Below, piece by piece: positions 1 to 7,183 of a stretch of DNA of 7,215 nt. The translations under genes were made by a program, and so were the position numbers. The stretch is from the NCBI GenBank assembly GCA_007135635.1, contig SLIO01000180.1, positions 1 to 7,215 on the forward strand. Reading direction: 5' to 3'. This DNA is from Methylomicrobium sp. (lineage in GTDB: Bacteria > Pseudomonadota > Gammaproteobacteria > Methylococcales > Methylomonadaceae). The notes below the pieces were generated by a model that was given only the letters and a program-made list of their open reading frames with translations, made no database searches and was not told where the DNA came from. How positions within the stretch are numbered: position 1 is the first letter of the stretch; every line of letters starts with the position of its first letter.

Positions 1-1196
1 CCGATGCCAACGGCTTGGCTGATTTCGATTTGCCGGAATTGGGCGGCGGCAAGACTTATGTATTCAAAGCACAAAGCACCTTCGATAATCGTTGGCTGAC
101 TAGTAACACTGTCACACAAGCTGGCTTGGTCAATTTCGTAGTCGGCAATAAGCTGTTGAATGTGGCAGTCACCGACGGTATCGATAATAAACCCCTAGTC
201 AATCAAGAAATTACCGTACTACGTAAAGAACCCGACGGCAACCTGACCTGGTTTAGACGGGATAATACCGATGCAAACGGTCGCTTGAATTTCGATTTGC
301 CCGGATTGGGTAGCGGTACACAGTATGTGTTAAGGACGCAGCAGCTTTTCGGTACCGGCACGGTATTCTCCGGCGATATCGCCAATACCGGAGATTTCGA
401 TTTTAGAGTCGGCAATTTGCAAGTCAAGGTGGTTGATGGCGCGAACGGTCAAGCGATTGTCGGGCAGGATATTACCGTGATGGAAGAAATGATTGACGGT
501 AGCTTGTCTTGGTTTGCTCGCGTTCCGACCGATCAAAGCGGCGGTATTCCTTTGCATTTACCCGATCTCGGTCAAGGGCGTAAATACGTCTTAAGGGCGC
601 AAACGCCTTTAGATAAACGTTGGGTCAACAGCGATTTGATCGTCAATGCCGGTACTTTCGACTTTACGGTCGGCAATAAGCTATTGAATGTAACCCTGCT
701 CAATGCGCTCGACGGCAAAGGCTTGGCGAATATTGAGGTTACCGCTTACGAACGCATGCAGGATCAGTCGTTACGCTGGTTTCAACGTAAAAACACTGAT
801 GCCGAAGGACGCATCGATTTCGACTTGACCGATCTAGGAAAAGGCTCAAGCTATGTATTGCGGGCAAATCCTTACGGCAGATCGATAGACAGTAAAGATA
901 TCGACAAAACCGGACCGTTCCAATTCCAGGCCGGTGCGATTGCGGTTAAATTGTCTAAAGCCGAAACCGGCGAAGTCATGCCCGGCCATAGCCTGGTATT
1001 GTTTGAAAAGGGTACGGACGGACGTTTGAACTGGCGTGCTTCGTTAGTGACCGATAATACCGGCGTAGTCCGCTTCGATCCGGAAGGCTTGGGTGACGGC
1101 CGTTTGTTTGTGGTTAGGACGACCAATGTATTCGACAACGGAAAACACCATTACAGCCGTTGGATCAGTCAAAAAGGCTGGGTTAATTTTGCCGTT
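1..1196 (+). repeat. In-frame tandem repeats of about 261-267 bp coding beta-sandwich modules
   Basis: The anchor VGNKLLNV or its variant starts at base 141, the VGNLQVKV variant at 408, VGNKLLNV at 669 and the diverged AGAIAVKL at 930. This gives unit lengths of 267, 261, 261 and about 264 bp, with a partial unit before 141. Each unit carries the same order of signals: a VGN-x-L-x-V strand, a DG-x-L-x-W segment, a TD-x-x-G turn, an LPxLGxG turn, a YVLRA/T strand and a closing AG-x-x-x-F strand. Some similarity persists at DNA level, for example GGCAATAAGCT at 144 and 672. The fourth unit is the most diverged (RLFVVRT in place of YVLRA). A CarboxypepD_reg-like or Ig-like fold is an inference from this pattern. 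Confidence 0.85.
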
Positions 1197-3167
1197 GACC
1201 CGGAAGACCCGGATAAACTCGACGACGAGCCGCCCATTTTCATGACCTTTACGCCAAGTAATAATGCGAACTTGGCCGATCAAGGTTTCCAAATCCGTAT
1301 GAAAGTTACCGATAACCAAGAAGTCGATAGAGTCGAACTGACTGTAACCGATCCCGTTGCGGGAACGATTTCCGGGGGTGCCCACCAAGTTCAAGGCGAT
1401 TGGATGTTTGCCGTCAACAACACGATGTTGACAGCCGATCAGACGATTTCGGTCAATGCCGTTGCTTTCGACAAAGTCGGCAATAGCACATCCGAAACCA
1501 AACAATACCGTATCATTAAAGATGAGCAGGCTCCGCAAATTAGCGTTGCCTCGCATCGCAGTGGAGACCCCATCGATGAACAGGGTCTGGCCTTGTTGGG
1601 TAGCGTCAGCGATGACACCGGAGTCAAATCTTTGCATGCGACTGTAACCGATCCAATTAAAGGTATTATCGTCAATAACCGCGAACTTGAAATCGGTTCT
1701 AACGGTCATTGGGGCTTGGCCGTTCGCGGATTGAGCCGCGGAAGTGAAGTAACCGTGGCCTTGTCGGCGGAAGACTGGGCCGGTAATCGCAATGTCAAAG
1801 AGTTATTGTTACCTGTAATGAAAGAAACGGTCAGCGCCGCTCAATTGTTGAGTAGAACAACATTCGGCGCAACGCCCGAGTTACTCAGCGAAATACGCAC
1901 AATCGGCGCGGATGTCTTTTTGCAAAAGCAGTTAAATCCGGCGTCGATCGACGACAGCGAGTTCGAGAATTATTTGGCGACTCTACTCGATCAAGACATT
2001 AACGACTTGCTCAAACTGCAATACAGCCAAATGGCACGGGCAGCGATGAGTAAAAGACAGTTATTGGAAGTGATGACTTGGTTTTGGGAAAATCATTTCA
2101 ATACCGATCGCAGCAAAACCGCCAACGACTACGAAGCAGCCGAGAATGAGGGCTTCAGAACGCATGCGTTAGGCCGTTTCAGAGACTTGTTGGAAGTCAG
2201 CGCGAAGAGCCCGGCGATGCTGCTTTATTTAGACAATCACCATAGTCATAGAAACGCGCCGAATGAAAATTACGCTAGGGAGTTGCTCGAACTGCATACT
2301 TTGGGAGTCGACAACGGTTATGACGCCCATGATATAGCGGAAGTAGCTCGAGTGTTCACAGGATGGCGCGTTGCTAACAGAGCTTTTGATTTTGCGTCAT
2401 GGCGGCATGACAACGGCGAAAAAATCGTGCTCGATACGGTGATTCCGGCCGGATACGGAATGACCGGCGGCGAGATGGTATTGGACTTGTTGGCCCATCA
2501 TAAAGGTACGGCGAACAATATCTGCAATAAATTGCTGAAACTGTTGGTTTCGGATCAGCCCACCGCAACGTCTATTCAAAGTTGTACCAATGACTTTATC
2601 GCTAATGCCGATCGGGATAACCAAATAGCCTTGGTCTTGGAGGGCATTATCCGGTCTCCGGCATTTTCCGCATCAGTCAATTTCCATAATAAGGTTAAAA
2701 ATCCGTTAGAGTTTGCTGCGGGATTATTCAGACAGTTACCTGTGGATATAAATTACGCTAATACCCGTACGCTTTTGAGAGAAATGGGTATGCATTTTCA
2801 TTATTACCCTGCGCCTAACGGCTGGGCCGAAGAAGCCGACCATTGGGTGAACTCCGGACAAATGACTCAACGTTGGCAGTTTGCGGGGCAGGCGATGTTC
2901 AACAGACCTTCTAATTGGCGAAATTATTGGGAAGAGCCTGCCCGGTTCTTTATAGACAGAGGTATCGAAACCGGTGAAGGCGTGTTGGCTTATTTATTCG
3001 AATTGACTCTGAGCCATGATTACACGGCCTTGGAGTTTGATGAAGTCAAAGCGATTTTGACCGACGATAATGCCGTACACTTCGATATTTATGATGATAG
3101 AGCCGATGCCAAGCTGCGTAAGGCCATTGCGCTGATCTTGAAATATCCTGCTTATCAATTGCAATAG
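1..3167 (+). CDS. Large repeat-containing DUF1800 protein, 5' end outside window
   Basis: The frame is open from base 3 and the first residues (DANG, then FDLPELG) match the middle of later repeat units, so the gene begins upstream; the TTG at 15 is not the real start. About 1054 residues are visible. Counting the codon at 15 as residue 1, the order is: repeats of about 88 residues up to residue 393, each with a DG-x-L-x-W and TD-x-x-G signature; two Ig-like modules (about 405-502 and 503-600); and a DUF1800 domain from residue 607 to the end. The DUF1800 call rests on the opening SAAQLLSRTTFG, the MTWFWENHFN segment, the core NENYARELLELHTLGV (750-765), the EVARVFTGW stretch and the GG-x-MVLDLLAHH segment. 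DUF1800 function is unsettled; many members are exported and sit beside DUF1501 genes, as here. The repeats resemble carboxypeptidase-regulatory-like or Big-type beta sandwiches. A surface or periplasmic location is inferred, because the signal peptide would lie outside the window. The stop is TAG at 3165-3167. Confidence 0.9.
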   Translation, partial: DANGLADFDLPELGGGKTYVFKAQSTFDNRWLTSNTVTQAGLVNFVVGNKLLNVAVTDGIDNKPLVNQEITVLRKEPDGNLTWFRRDNTDANGRLNFDLPGLGSGTQYVLRTQQLFGTGTVFSGDIANTGDFDFRVGNLQVKVVDGANGQAIVGQDITVMEEMIDGSLSWFARVPTDQSGGIPLHLPDLGQGRKYVLRAQTPLDKRWVNSDLIVNAGTFDFTVGNKLLNVTLLNALDGKGLANIEVTAYERMQDQSLRWFQRKNTDAEGRIDFDLTDLGKGSSYVLRANPYGRSIDSKDIDKTGPFQFQAGAIAVKLSKAETGEVMPGHSLVLFEKGTDGRLNWRASLVTDNTGVVRFDPEGLGDGRLFVVRTTNVFDNGKHHYSRWISQKGWVNFAVDPEDPDKLDDEPPIFMTFTPSNNANLADQGFQIRMKVTDNQEVDRVELTVTDPVAGTISGGAHQVQGDWMFAVNNTMLTADQTISVNAVAFDKVGNSTSETKQYRIIKDEQAPQISVASHRSGDPIDEQGLALLGSVSDDTGVKSLHATVTDPIKGIIVNNRELEIGSNGHWGLAVRGLSRGSEVTVALSAEDWAGNRNVKELLLPVMKETVSAAQLLSRTTFGATPELLSEIRTIGADVFLQKQLNPASIDDSEFENYLATLLDQDINDLLKLQYSQMARAAMSKRQLLEVMTWFWENHFNTDRSKTANDYEAAENEGFRTHALGRFRDLLEVSAKSPAMLLYLDNHHSHRNAPNENYARELLELHTLGVDNGYDAHDIAEVARVFTGWRVANRAFDFASWRHDNGEKIVLDTVIPAGYGMTGGEMVLDLLAHHKGTANNICNKLLKLLVSDQPTATSIQSCTNDFIANADRDNQIALVLEGIIRSPAFSASVNFHNKVKNPLEFAAGLFRQLPVDINYANTRTLLREMGMHFHYYPAPNGWAEEADHWVNSGQMTQRWQFAGQAMFNRPSNWRNYWEEPARFFIDRGIETGEGVLAYLFELTLSHDYTALEFDEVKAILTDDNAVHFDIYDDRADAKLRKAIALILKYPAYQLQ
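1227..1814 (+). repeat. Two paralogous Ig-like modules before the DUF1800 domain
   Basis: Two adjacent segments of about 98 residues share a VTDP-(V/I)-x-G-(T/I)-I motif and a closing A-x-D-x-(A/V)-GN strand (AFDKVGN and AEDWAGN). The 15 bases GACTGTAACCGATCC occur at 1340-1354 and again at 1640-1654, exactly 300 bp apart. The pattern matches bacterial Ig-like domains that act as spacers in exported proteins. They differ from the upstream 88-residue repeats, so the protein has two repeat families. Spacer or adhesion function is inferred. Confidence 0.65.
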
Positions 3168-3171
3168 AGGA
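3166..3171 (+). promoter_or_regulatory. Shine-Dalgarno site of the DUF1501 gene
   Basis: AGAGGA overlaps the TAG stop of the upstream gene and lies 8 bases before the ATG at 3180. The overlap with the stop and the lack of room for a promoter argue that both genes are read from one mRNA, with translation possibly coupled. Confidence 0.75.
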
Positions 3172-3179
3172 ATACGATC

Positions 3180-4424
3180 ATGAAAAGAAGAAATTTCTTA
3201 AAAGGTTTGGCGGCAATGCCGGTCATCGGTCGCAGTGCCTTATCGGCCGGCGGGTTGCTATCGGGTGTCGGGAGCGCTCTTGCCAATAGTTTCGAGGGAA
3301 AAACCTTGGTGGTGATATTTCAGCGAGGCGGTTGCGACGGCTTGAATACGGTCGTTCCTTACGGTGAGGACGAGTATTATCGTTTAAGGCCCGATATTGC
3401 GATTGCCCGTCCAGGGTCAGGAGCCGGTGGTGCCTTGGATCTAGACGGTTTTTTCGGACTGCATCCGGCCATGAGCGCGATGCATGAAATTTATCAACAA
3501 GGGCATTTGGCTGTTTTACCGACCGTCCATTATCACGACGGCAACCGTTCGCACTTTACCAGTCAAGACTTCATAGAAAGCGGAACGCCCGGAACGCAAC
3601 GAGCGGATGGTTGGTTAAATAGGTATCTAGCGAGCCGGAGCCAAGAGGCCGATATGCGCGCGGTTAGTTTCGGCAGTTTGGTTCATGCGTTGAAAGGTTC
3701 TAAGCCGGTTGCTGCAATCGATTCGTTAGATGCGCCGATTTCCGGTTTGGACAATCAGGTATTAGGCCAATTATCCGCGATCTATCAACAACCGGTCGCT
3801 TCCGCGTTGAAAGAACGGTTGCTTTTGAAGCAACACGGTGAATTGGCGCTCGATAATCTGTTGGTTTTGGATCAATATCGGCAGCAGTCTTATAGTCCGG
3901 ATAACGGTGCGGTCTATCCCGAAACGGGGTATGGACGGCAATTGCGCGATATTGCCCGCTTGGTCAAGGCGCGTGCCGGACTCGAGGTGGCTGCAGTAAA
4001 TATCGGCGGATGGGATAATCATTCCGGACAGGGGGGAGCGCAGGGCTTTCAGGCGAATCGCTTGAGCGAATTCTCCAACGGTATAGCCGCGCTGTACAAG
4101 GATTTGGGTGCGGCTTACATGAACGATGTCGTGATTTTAACCATGACCGAATTCGGCAGAACGGCAAAACAAAATGCCAGCGGCGGAACCGATCACGGGA
4201 ATGCTTCCAGTTGGTTTGTCATCGGTCAACAAGTTAACGGCGGAATTTATGGCGAGTGGCCGGGTTTGTCGCCCGAACAATTGTATTTGGAACGTTATCT
4301 TGCTCATTCGACCGCATTCACCGATATTTTCGGGGAAATCATCGTCAAGCATTTCAATCATGCGTCGAGTTTAGCTGGCGTGTTGCCGGGCAGCCATTAT
4401 CAAACGGTGGGTTTTATGTCATAG
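3180..4424 (+). CDS. DUF1501 family exported protein (alkaline phosphatase/sulfatase-like fold)
   Basis: The 414-residue product begins with a twin-arginine-like signal: K2-R3-R4-N5-F6-L7-K8, a weakly hydrophobic stretch and an ALA cleavage site after residue 35. The mature part shows DUF1501 hallmarks: the strand LVVIFQRGGCDGLNTVVP (43-60) with D53, the block HYHDGNRSHF (117-126), GGWDNH (276-281) and MTEFGRT (322-328) followed by TDHG (337-340). The family is distantly related to the alkaline phosphatase/sulfatase superfamily, whose metal sites use Asp and His residues; D53, D279, H281, E324, D338 and H339 are plausible ligands here, by inference. Tat export would fit a protein that folds with metal in the cytoplasm. 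It follows the DUF1800 gene by 12 bases, the usual arrangement for this pair. The length is normal for the family and nothing is broken. No substrate is known. Confidence 0.9.
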   Translation: MKRRNFLKGLAAMPVIGRSALSAGGLLSGVGSALANSFEGKTLVVIFQRGGCDGLNTVVPYGEDEYYRLRPDIAIARPGSGAGGALDLDGFFGLHPAMSAMHEIYQQGHLAVLPTVHYHDGNRSHFTSQDFIESGTPGTQRADGWLNRYLASRSQEADMRAVSFGSLVHALKGSKPVAAIDSLDAPISGLDNQVLGQLSAIYQQPVASALKERLLLKQHGELALDNLLVLDQYRQQSYSPDNGAVYPETGYGRQLRDIARLVKARAGLEVAAVNIGGWDNHSGQGGAQGFQANRLSEFSNGIAALYKDLGAAYMNDVVILTMTEFGRTAKQNASGGTDHGNASSWFVIGQQVNGGIYGEWPGLSPEQLYLERYLAHSTAFTDIFGEIIVKHFNHASSLAGVLPGSHYQTVGFMS

Positions 4425-4441
4425 GAATGTGCGCAAAATGA

Positions 4442-4460
4442 CTTTTCTTTATGAGAAAAG
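4442..4460 (+). terminator. Weak hairpin after the DUF1800-DUF1501 operon
   Basis: CTTTTCT (4442-4448) pairs with AGAAAAG (4454-4460) around a 5-base loop, 17 bases after the DUF1501 stop. The stem is 7 bp and AT-rich, and no T-run follows, so it is at best a poor intrinsic terminator. Position is the main argument for it. Confidence 0.25.
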
Positions 4461-4564
4461 CGAATTATTCGGCTCGTCCTATGTTGTCGAAGGATTAGCA
4501 AATAGTCGTTGAAATGTATTTTCCTTTTCAATCGCCCTGTCGATAGATAGAAAAAAGCGTTATA

Positions 4565-4595
4565 TTGAAACCTACGTTGACATTCATTTGATATT
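4565..4595 (+). promoter_or_regulatory. Possible sigma-70-like promoter of sdaA
   Basis: The 185-base gap between the DUF1501 gene and sdaA suggests a separate promoter. TTGAAA (4565-4570) and GATATT (4590-4595) form a 5/6 and 4/6 match with a long 19-base spacer. A perfect -35-like TTGACA lies at 4577-4582, but its -10 position (near 4600) is poor and would start the transcript almost at the ATG. No clear operator is visible. The rest of 4425-4609 holds no gene. Confidence 0.25.
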
Positions 4596-4609
4596 TACGC
4601 GGATTTACT

Positions 4610-5989
4610 ATGGCTATTAGCGCATTCGATATATTTAAAATCGGCATCGGACCGTCCAGCTCTCATACCGTCGGCCCCATGAGGGCGGCTATGCAATTCG
4701 CTTCGAATTTGGACGACTGCAAAATTTTGGAGCAGGTTGAAACCATCACTGTGGCACTTTACGGGTCGTTAGGAGCGACCGGTAAAGGCCATGGTACCGA
4801 CAAAGCGGTGATGTTAGGGCTTGAAGGCGAGTCACCGGATTGCATCGACCCGGATATCATTCCAAGCAGACTGGAAACGATTAGGCAAAGCGGTCGTTTA
4901 CAGGTCTTATCGCGCCACGCCATTCGATTTATCGAGAAACAACATCTGCAGTTTAACCGTAAAGTGTTGCCTTTTCATTCGAATGGGCTGCGGTTCACCG
5001 CAATTGACGGATCAGGGACCGAACTGTTGCAGAAAGACTATTATTCGGTAGGTGGCGGTTTTGTCGTTAGCGGCGAGCAGGCGGCTACCGATCGTTTGAT
5101 CGATGACGATACGTGTTTGCCTTATCCGTTCAAGACAGCCGATGGTTTGCTTAAATTATGCAAGGAACATAAGAAGTCGATCAGCGAATTAATGCTAAAT
5201 AATGAAAAAGCTTGGTTGAGCGAGGCTGAAATACGAAAAAATCTATTGGCAATTTGGCATGTCATGCAGGCCTGCGTTCAAAGAGGGATTGCTCAAGAAG
5301 GCGTGTTGCCGGGAGGTATGAAAGTCAAGCGTCGAGCGGCGCAAATTTATAAACAGCTGATACATGAAATTCCTTCGCATGCTCCGGGATTACCGCCCGG
5401 TAAACTCGATTGGGTCAATCTTTTTGCGTTAGCGGTGAATGAAGAAAATGCCGCGGGCGGGCGTGTCGTGACCGCACCAACCAACGGTGCGGCAGGAATT
5501 ATTCCGTCCGTACTACATTATTACTGGAAATTTTGCGAGGGTGCGAATGAAGAGGGCGTGATTCGTTTTCTATTGACCGCTGCCGCAATCGCGATTTTAT
5601 ACAAGGAAAATGCCTCGATTTCCGGGGCCGAAGTCGGTTGCCAGGGAGAAGTTGGGGTTGCCTGCTCTATGGCGGCAGGCGCTTTGGCCGAAGTATTGGG
5701 GGGGACACCCGAGCAAGTGGAAAATGCTGCCGAAATCGGTATGGAACATAATCTAGGCTTAACTTGCGATCCGGTTGGGGGTTTGGTGCAAGTGCCTTGC
5801 ATCGAACGCAATGCGATGGGGTCGGTTAAGGCGATCAATGCCGCGCGTATCGCTTTGCGAGGCGACGGTTCGCATTATGTATCGTTGGATAAAGTGATTA
5901 AAACAATGCGCGAGACCGGCGCCGATATGAAAACCAAATACAAGGAAACTGCACGCGGTGGATTGGCGGTTAATTTGATCGAATGTTAG
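4610..5989 (+). CDS. sdaA: L-serine ammonia-lyase (L-serine dehydratase), iron-sulfur single-chain type
   Basis: The 459-residue enzyme deaminates L-serine to pyruvate and ammonia in the cytoplasm with an oxygen-sensitive [4Fe-4S] cluster. The N-terminus carries the family signature [12 protein letters not shown] (12-23). The beta domain fills roughly the first 150 residues and the alpha catalytic domain the C-terminal half, including [19 protein letters not shown]. The cluster cysteines C344, C386 and C397 match the spacing of the known ligands in the Legionella enzyme (343, 385, 396), and the last residue, C459, matches the C-terminal cysteine that occupies the cluster in that structure. 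The length is close to E. coli SdaA. The ATG at 4610 is preceded by only a weak GGA six bases upstream, but the conserved [16 protein letters not shown] start supports it. It is transcribed alone, facing bamD. SdaB or TdcG are paralogues with the same activity, so the exact symbol is less certain than the function. Confidence 0.95.
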   Translation: MAISAFDIFKIGIGPSSSHTVGPMRAAMQFASNLDDCKILEQVETITVALYGSLGATGKGHGTDKAVMLGLEGESPDCIDPDIIPSRLETIRQSGRLQVLSRHAIRFIEKQHLQFNRKVLPFHSNGLRFTAIDGSGTELLQKDYYSVGGGFVVSGEQAATDRLIDDDTCLPYPFKTADGLLKLCKEHKKSISELMLNNEKAWLSEAEIRKNLLAIWHVMQACVQRGIAQEGVLPGGMKVKRRAAQIYKQLIHEIPSHAPGLPPGKLDWVNLFALAVNEENAAGGRVVTAPTNGAAGIIPSVLHYYWKFCEGANEEGVIRFLLTAAAIAILYKENASISGAEVGCQGEVGVACSMAAGALAEVLGGTPEQVENAAEIGMEHNLGLTCDPVGGLVQVPCIERNAMGSVKAINAARIALRGDGSHYVSLDKVIKTMRETGADMKTKYKETARGGLAVNLIEC

Positions 5990-6112
5990 TCCAACCTTAA
6001 CGAATGTAGTGACTATAAACTAGGTCGTCGAATATTATATATTTTTCAATATCTTATAGTTGATAAACGTTAAAAAATTAGTTAGTTGAATCCGCGAAGA
6101 ATTTTTTCGATG
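5990..6112. other. AT-rich convergent intergenic region between sdaA and bamD
   Basis: This 123-base gap separates two converging genes, so it should hold transcript ends for both. ACTATAA (6012-6018) can pair with TTATAGT (6054-6060), and inside it ATATT (6032-6036) with AATAT (6048-6052). Both stems are short and made only of weak pairs. CGAAG...TTTCG near 6095-6109 is another small stem next to a six-T run. None is a convincing intrinsic terminator, and no coding potential is seen. Confidence 0.4.
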
Positions 6113-6949
6113 TCATCTGTCGAACCCAATAAAATCCCAGACTTTTGCGGCCATGGTTCTGCTTTCCCGTTCCGGTACCGGCGGTCCGTCCGGGAAGTTC
6201 AGTTCATAAACGCGTGAGGCATTATTGGCTAATGTCTCCATACCCAGTTTTTTATAGGCTTCAATCATAACCTCCAACGCAAACGGAACGGCGGTCGTGC
6301 GCTGGTAATTGTTCACGACTTCGGATGCGCGATTAACTGCAGCGACATAGGCTTTTCGTTTCAAATAAAACCTTGCTGCATGGACTTCGTGCATAGCCAT
6401 GTTATTGCGCAGCGCTATCATGCGCTGTTGAGCGTCGGGGATGTATTGGCTATCCGGGAAGCGGCTAATTAATTCCTGAAAATTACTATAGGCCTCGCGC
6501 GCACTGCCAGGGTCGCGTTGGGAGGTGTCGGTAGGTAAAAATCTTTCGAGAAACCCGATATCGCGATTATAGTTGACCAATCCTTTCAGATAATAGGCGT
6601 AATCGACGCTGGGGTTTCGCGGGTGGATTTTGATGAACCGTTCAGCGGCAGCAATCGCGGCCTCGGAGTCATCGTTTTTGTAATAAGCATAAGCAATATT
6701 CAATTGCGCCTGAGCGGCGTACTCTCCGAACGGAAAACGCGATTCGAGCGTTTCATACATTTTTATCGCTTTTTGATAATAACCGTCGTCCATCGCTTCT
6801 TTAGCCGACGTGTGAAGTTTCTCCTCACTCCAATCTTTGTATTCGTCTGTAGCGGTGCTTTCCAGGTTAAAGTTTTTTAACGTTTCGCAGCCTTGAAGTA
6901 ACAGACCTAAGGTAATAACGAGAAGGGATTTTACTAAAAATAATCGCAT
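6113..6949 (-). CDS. bamD: Outer membrane protein assembly factor BamD (ComL/YfiO lipoprotein)
   Basis: The 278-residue product has a lipoprotein signal: a short basic start, the hydrophobic run LLVITLGLLL and the lipobox L18-Q19-G20-C21. Glu at +2 fits sorting to the outer membrane. The mature chain is tetratricopeptide-like: repeats at about 44-77 (YYQKAIKMYETLESRFPFG) and 81-114 (AYAYYKNDDSEAAIAAAERF), then a third around 117-165, with two more after it. The segment R129-D130 through S143-Q144-R145-D146-P147, followed by SAREAYSNF, is typical of BamD and corresponds to the DRSDRDP region of E. coli. BamD binds BamA and substrate beta-barrels on the periplasmic face of the outer membrane and is essential. 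It is somewhat longer than the E. coli protein (about 245 residues). The start is fixed by the signal peptide, although no Shine-Dalgarno sequence precedes the ATG at 6949. It converges on sdaA. Confidence 0.95.
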   Translation of the reverse strand: MRLFLVKSLLVITLGLLLQGCETLKNFNLESTATDEYKDWSEEKLHTSAKEAMDDGYYQKAIKMYETLESRFPFGEYAAQAQLNIAYAYYKNDDSEAAIAAAERFIKIHPRNPSVDYAYYLKGLVNYNRDIGFLERFLPTDTSQRDPGSAREAYSNFQELISRFPDSQYIPDAQQRMIALRNNMAMHEVHAARFYLKRKAYVAAVNRASEVVNNYQRTTAVPFALEVMIEAYKKLGMETLANNASRVYELNFPDGPPVPERESRTMAAKVWDFIGFDR

Positions 6950-7005
6950 AGAGCAGACGACACGTTGTAAGATGTACGGTTTTTTCGTTGTGGATGAATG
7001 GGTTT

Positions 7006-7030
7006 CGTTAAGCGCAAGATGCGTTTAACG
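7006..7030. repeat. 11-bp inverted repeat at the predicted bamD transcript start
   Basis: CGTTAAGCGCA (7006-7016) pairs with TGCGTTTAACG (7020-7030) around the loop AGA, with one G-T wobble. No T-run follows on either strand, so a standard terminator is unlikely. It sits directly downstream of the - strand TATAAT and would be either an operator at the start site or a stem-loop at the 5' end of the bamD mRNA. Confidence 0.65.
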
Positions 7031-7033
7031 CTA

Positions 7034-7039
7034 ATTATA
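7034..7039 (-). promoter_or_regulatory. Candidate -10 box (TATAAT) for bamD
   Basis: The - strand reads TATAAT here, a perfect sigma-70 -10 match, which would start transcription near 7027 and give a leader of about 78 bases. The hexamer 17 bases upstream is TCCGCA, only 3 of 6 to the -35 consensus. The call is therefore supported by the -10 box and by its location, but is not certain. Confidence 0.45.
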
Positions 7040-7094
7040 CTTCTCGCGGCCATGGTTGCGGAATTCTGACGCGCTCTTTTGTCCAGTAGCTGCG

Positions 7095-7116
7095 TTACCT
7101 ACATGGATGTAGGTAA
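7095..7116. repeat. 22-bp near-perfect palindrome inside the element
   Basis: TTACCTACAT (7095-7104) and ATGTAGGTAA (7107-7116) are perfect inverted arms around GG. The short 2-base centre makes a hairpin sterically strained, so the site could equally be a dimeric protein-binding site or a processing or recognition signal of a REP-like repeat. Confidence 0.75.
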
Positions 7117-7142
7117 GGGGCGTGAGCAGGAGCGGAAGCTTT

Positions 7143-7183
7143 GCGAAAACAGTTACATAGCTTAGCTTAACGCCTGTTTTCGC
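7143..7183. repeat. 10-bp inverted repeat with 21-base spacer inside the element
   Basis: GCGAAAACAG (7143-7152) and CTGTTTTCGC (7174-7183) are perfect inverted arms. The spacer contains AGCTT twice in tandem. As RNA the arms would form a stable stem with a large loop. It lies in the right half of the 7077-7202 element. Confidence 0.7.

Larger units (their letters stand above)
6950..7076. other. Leader and promoter region upstream of bamD
   Basis: This 127-base stretch carries no credible gene. It contains the putative -10 box and the 11-bp hairpin listed separately. The bases just before the bamD start (complement of GAGCAGACGAC) contain no purine-rich ribosome site. Confidence 0.5.

Noticed and set aside
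15..17. TTG at 15 as the start of the DUF1800 gene
   Set aside because: The frame is open to the window edge and the upstream codons (DANG) match the conserved turn of the repeat units, so the gene continues to the left.
1044..1709. 221-codon open frame on the - strand
   Set aside because: It lies entirely antisense to the repeat and Ig-like part of the DUF1800 gene, shows no recognisable domain, and is explained by codon bias of the true frame.
4509..4531. TTGAAA...TTTCAA inverted repeat upstream of sdaA
   Set aside because: Six-base arms with an 11-base AT-rich spacer are expected by chance in such DNA; no second site or promoter overlap supports an operator.
5521..5838. 105-codon open frame on the - strand
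   Set aside because: Antisense to the most conserved, cysteine-containing part of sdaA; the + frame is clearly the gene.
6623..6880. 85-codon open frame on the + strand
   Set aside because: Shadow of bamD, with no ribosome site and no family resemblance.
6934..7053. 39-codon - strand frame starting at 7053 and overlapping the bamD start
   Set aside because: It runs through the likely -10 box and would start upstream of the predicted transcript start; its product (start MAARSIISVKR) looks like chance coding. It would deserve a look only if transcription starts further upstream.
7143..7183. The 10-bp inverted repeat as an intrinsic terminator
   Set aside because: The loop is 21 bases and no T-run follows the stem on either strand.
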